A stretch of DNA of 64,000 bases from contig NW_004457712.1 of NCBI RefSeq assembly GCF_000313135.1, positions 651,149 through 715,148 of the forward strand. The letters run 5' to 3'. Position 1 is the first letter of the stretch; the number at the start of each line of letters is the position of its first letter. The notes below the pieces were generated by a model. It was not told the origin of the DNA and ran no database searches. It saw only the letters and a list, made by a program, of their open reading frames with translations. A program made the position numbers and the translations under genes. The stretch is from Acanthamoeba castellanii str. Neff. Its lineage: Eukaryota; Discosea; Longamoebia; Acanthamoebidae. This document shows positions 63,774 to 64,000 of the stretch, one piece after another.

Positions 63774-64000
63774 TTTGAAGTTGATGGACAGAGGTAGGGG
63801 TAGATTGAATGGATGAAGTTGAAGGAAGAGTAGATCGAGTGGGGGAGGACGGAGTAGTCGGTAGAGAGCCGAAGATCGAGCGAAGATGGGAGGGGGGTGG
63901 AGGAGGGATGGGAAGCAGGGATCCGAAAGGGGGCGTGGGCGAAGCGGAGCGGACGCGGGAAAAAAGTAAAAATGTTTTGATTCGCGCCACGGAAGTCCGT

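Overview
The window is nuclear DNA from a eukaryote with GC-rich exons, very compact intergenic spacing and many short introns (about 50-150 bp). The gene repertoire fits an amoebozoan, most likely Acanthamoeba: a tyrosine-kinase-like ankyrin kinase, DEP-RhoGAP and FYVE proteins, a P450, an intradiol dioxygenase, SIRT6/7-type sirtuin and minor-spliceosome introns. The species call is inference; no database search was possible. Almost every gene is split, so coding regions are given as start-to-stop spans and the exon logic is in the text.

Layout. 0-3.1 kb: end of an RRM protein, LSM7, and a RING-NHL protein whose intron holds the only assembly gap. 3.5-10.9 kb: ankyrin/coiled-coil/TKL kinase facing a DEP-RhoGAP protein. 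11-18.8 kb: membrane-anchored cupredoxin-like protein, a small unknown protein, the NHEJ factor XLF, a PNPOx-ferredoxin-reductase fusion and an SDR. 19-22.7 kb: tandem duplicate of the NAD(P)HX epimerase NAXE, each copy with an apparent U12-type AT-AC intron. 22.8-26.1 kb: glycosyltransferase fused to a SnoaL/NTF2-like domain. 26.2-31.4 kb: SAP-chromo-sirtuin head-to-head with a Spartan-like protease, then a beta-hydroxyacid dehydrogenase fused to a phosphonatase-like HAD hydrolase. 31.5-37.8 kb: polytopic membrane protein, then a coiled-coil/FYVE protein carrying an SDR domain that has lost its catalytic residues.

38-53.8 kb is an expanded family of five small hydrophilic, His-rich paralogues (two on the minus strand, three on the plus strand) plus another small hydrophilic protein. 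They surround a housekeeping block of mitochondrial DnaJ, MORN, F-box/WD40 and GET3 genes. Most of the family have TATA-like boxes 85-100 bp before the ATG, and an upstream TTC-N4-GAA or GGAATTCC element at a conserved distance, so a stress-responsive cluster is plausible. 54-64 kb: cytochrome P450, a type II membrane protein, a secreted intradiol dioxygenase, a PH/GRAM-like protein and a four-RRM PTB-like splicing factor.

Three themes stand out: multi-domain fusions with few familiar counterparts; introns packed with ACACG/CGTGT-type tandem repeats that create many false ORFs; and close divergent gene pairs that must share promoters.
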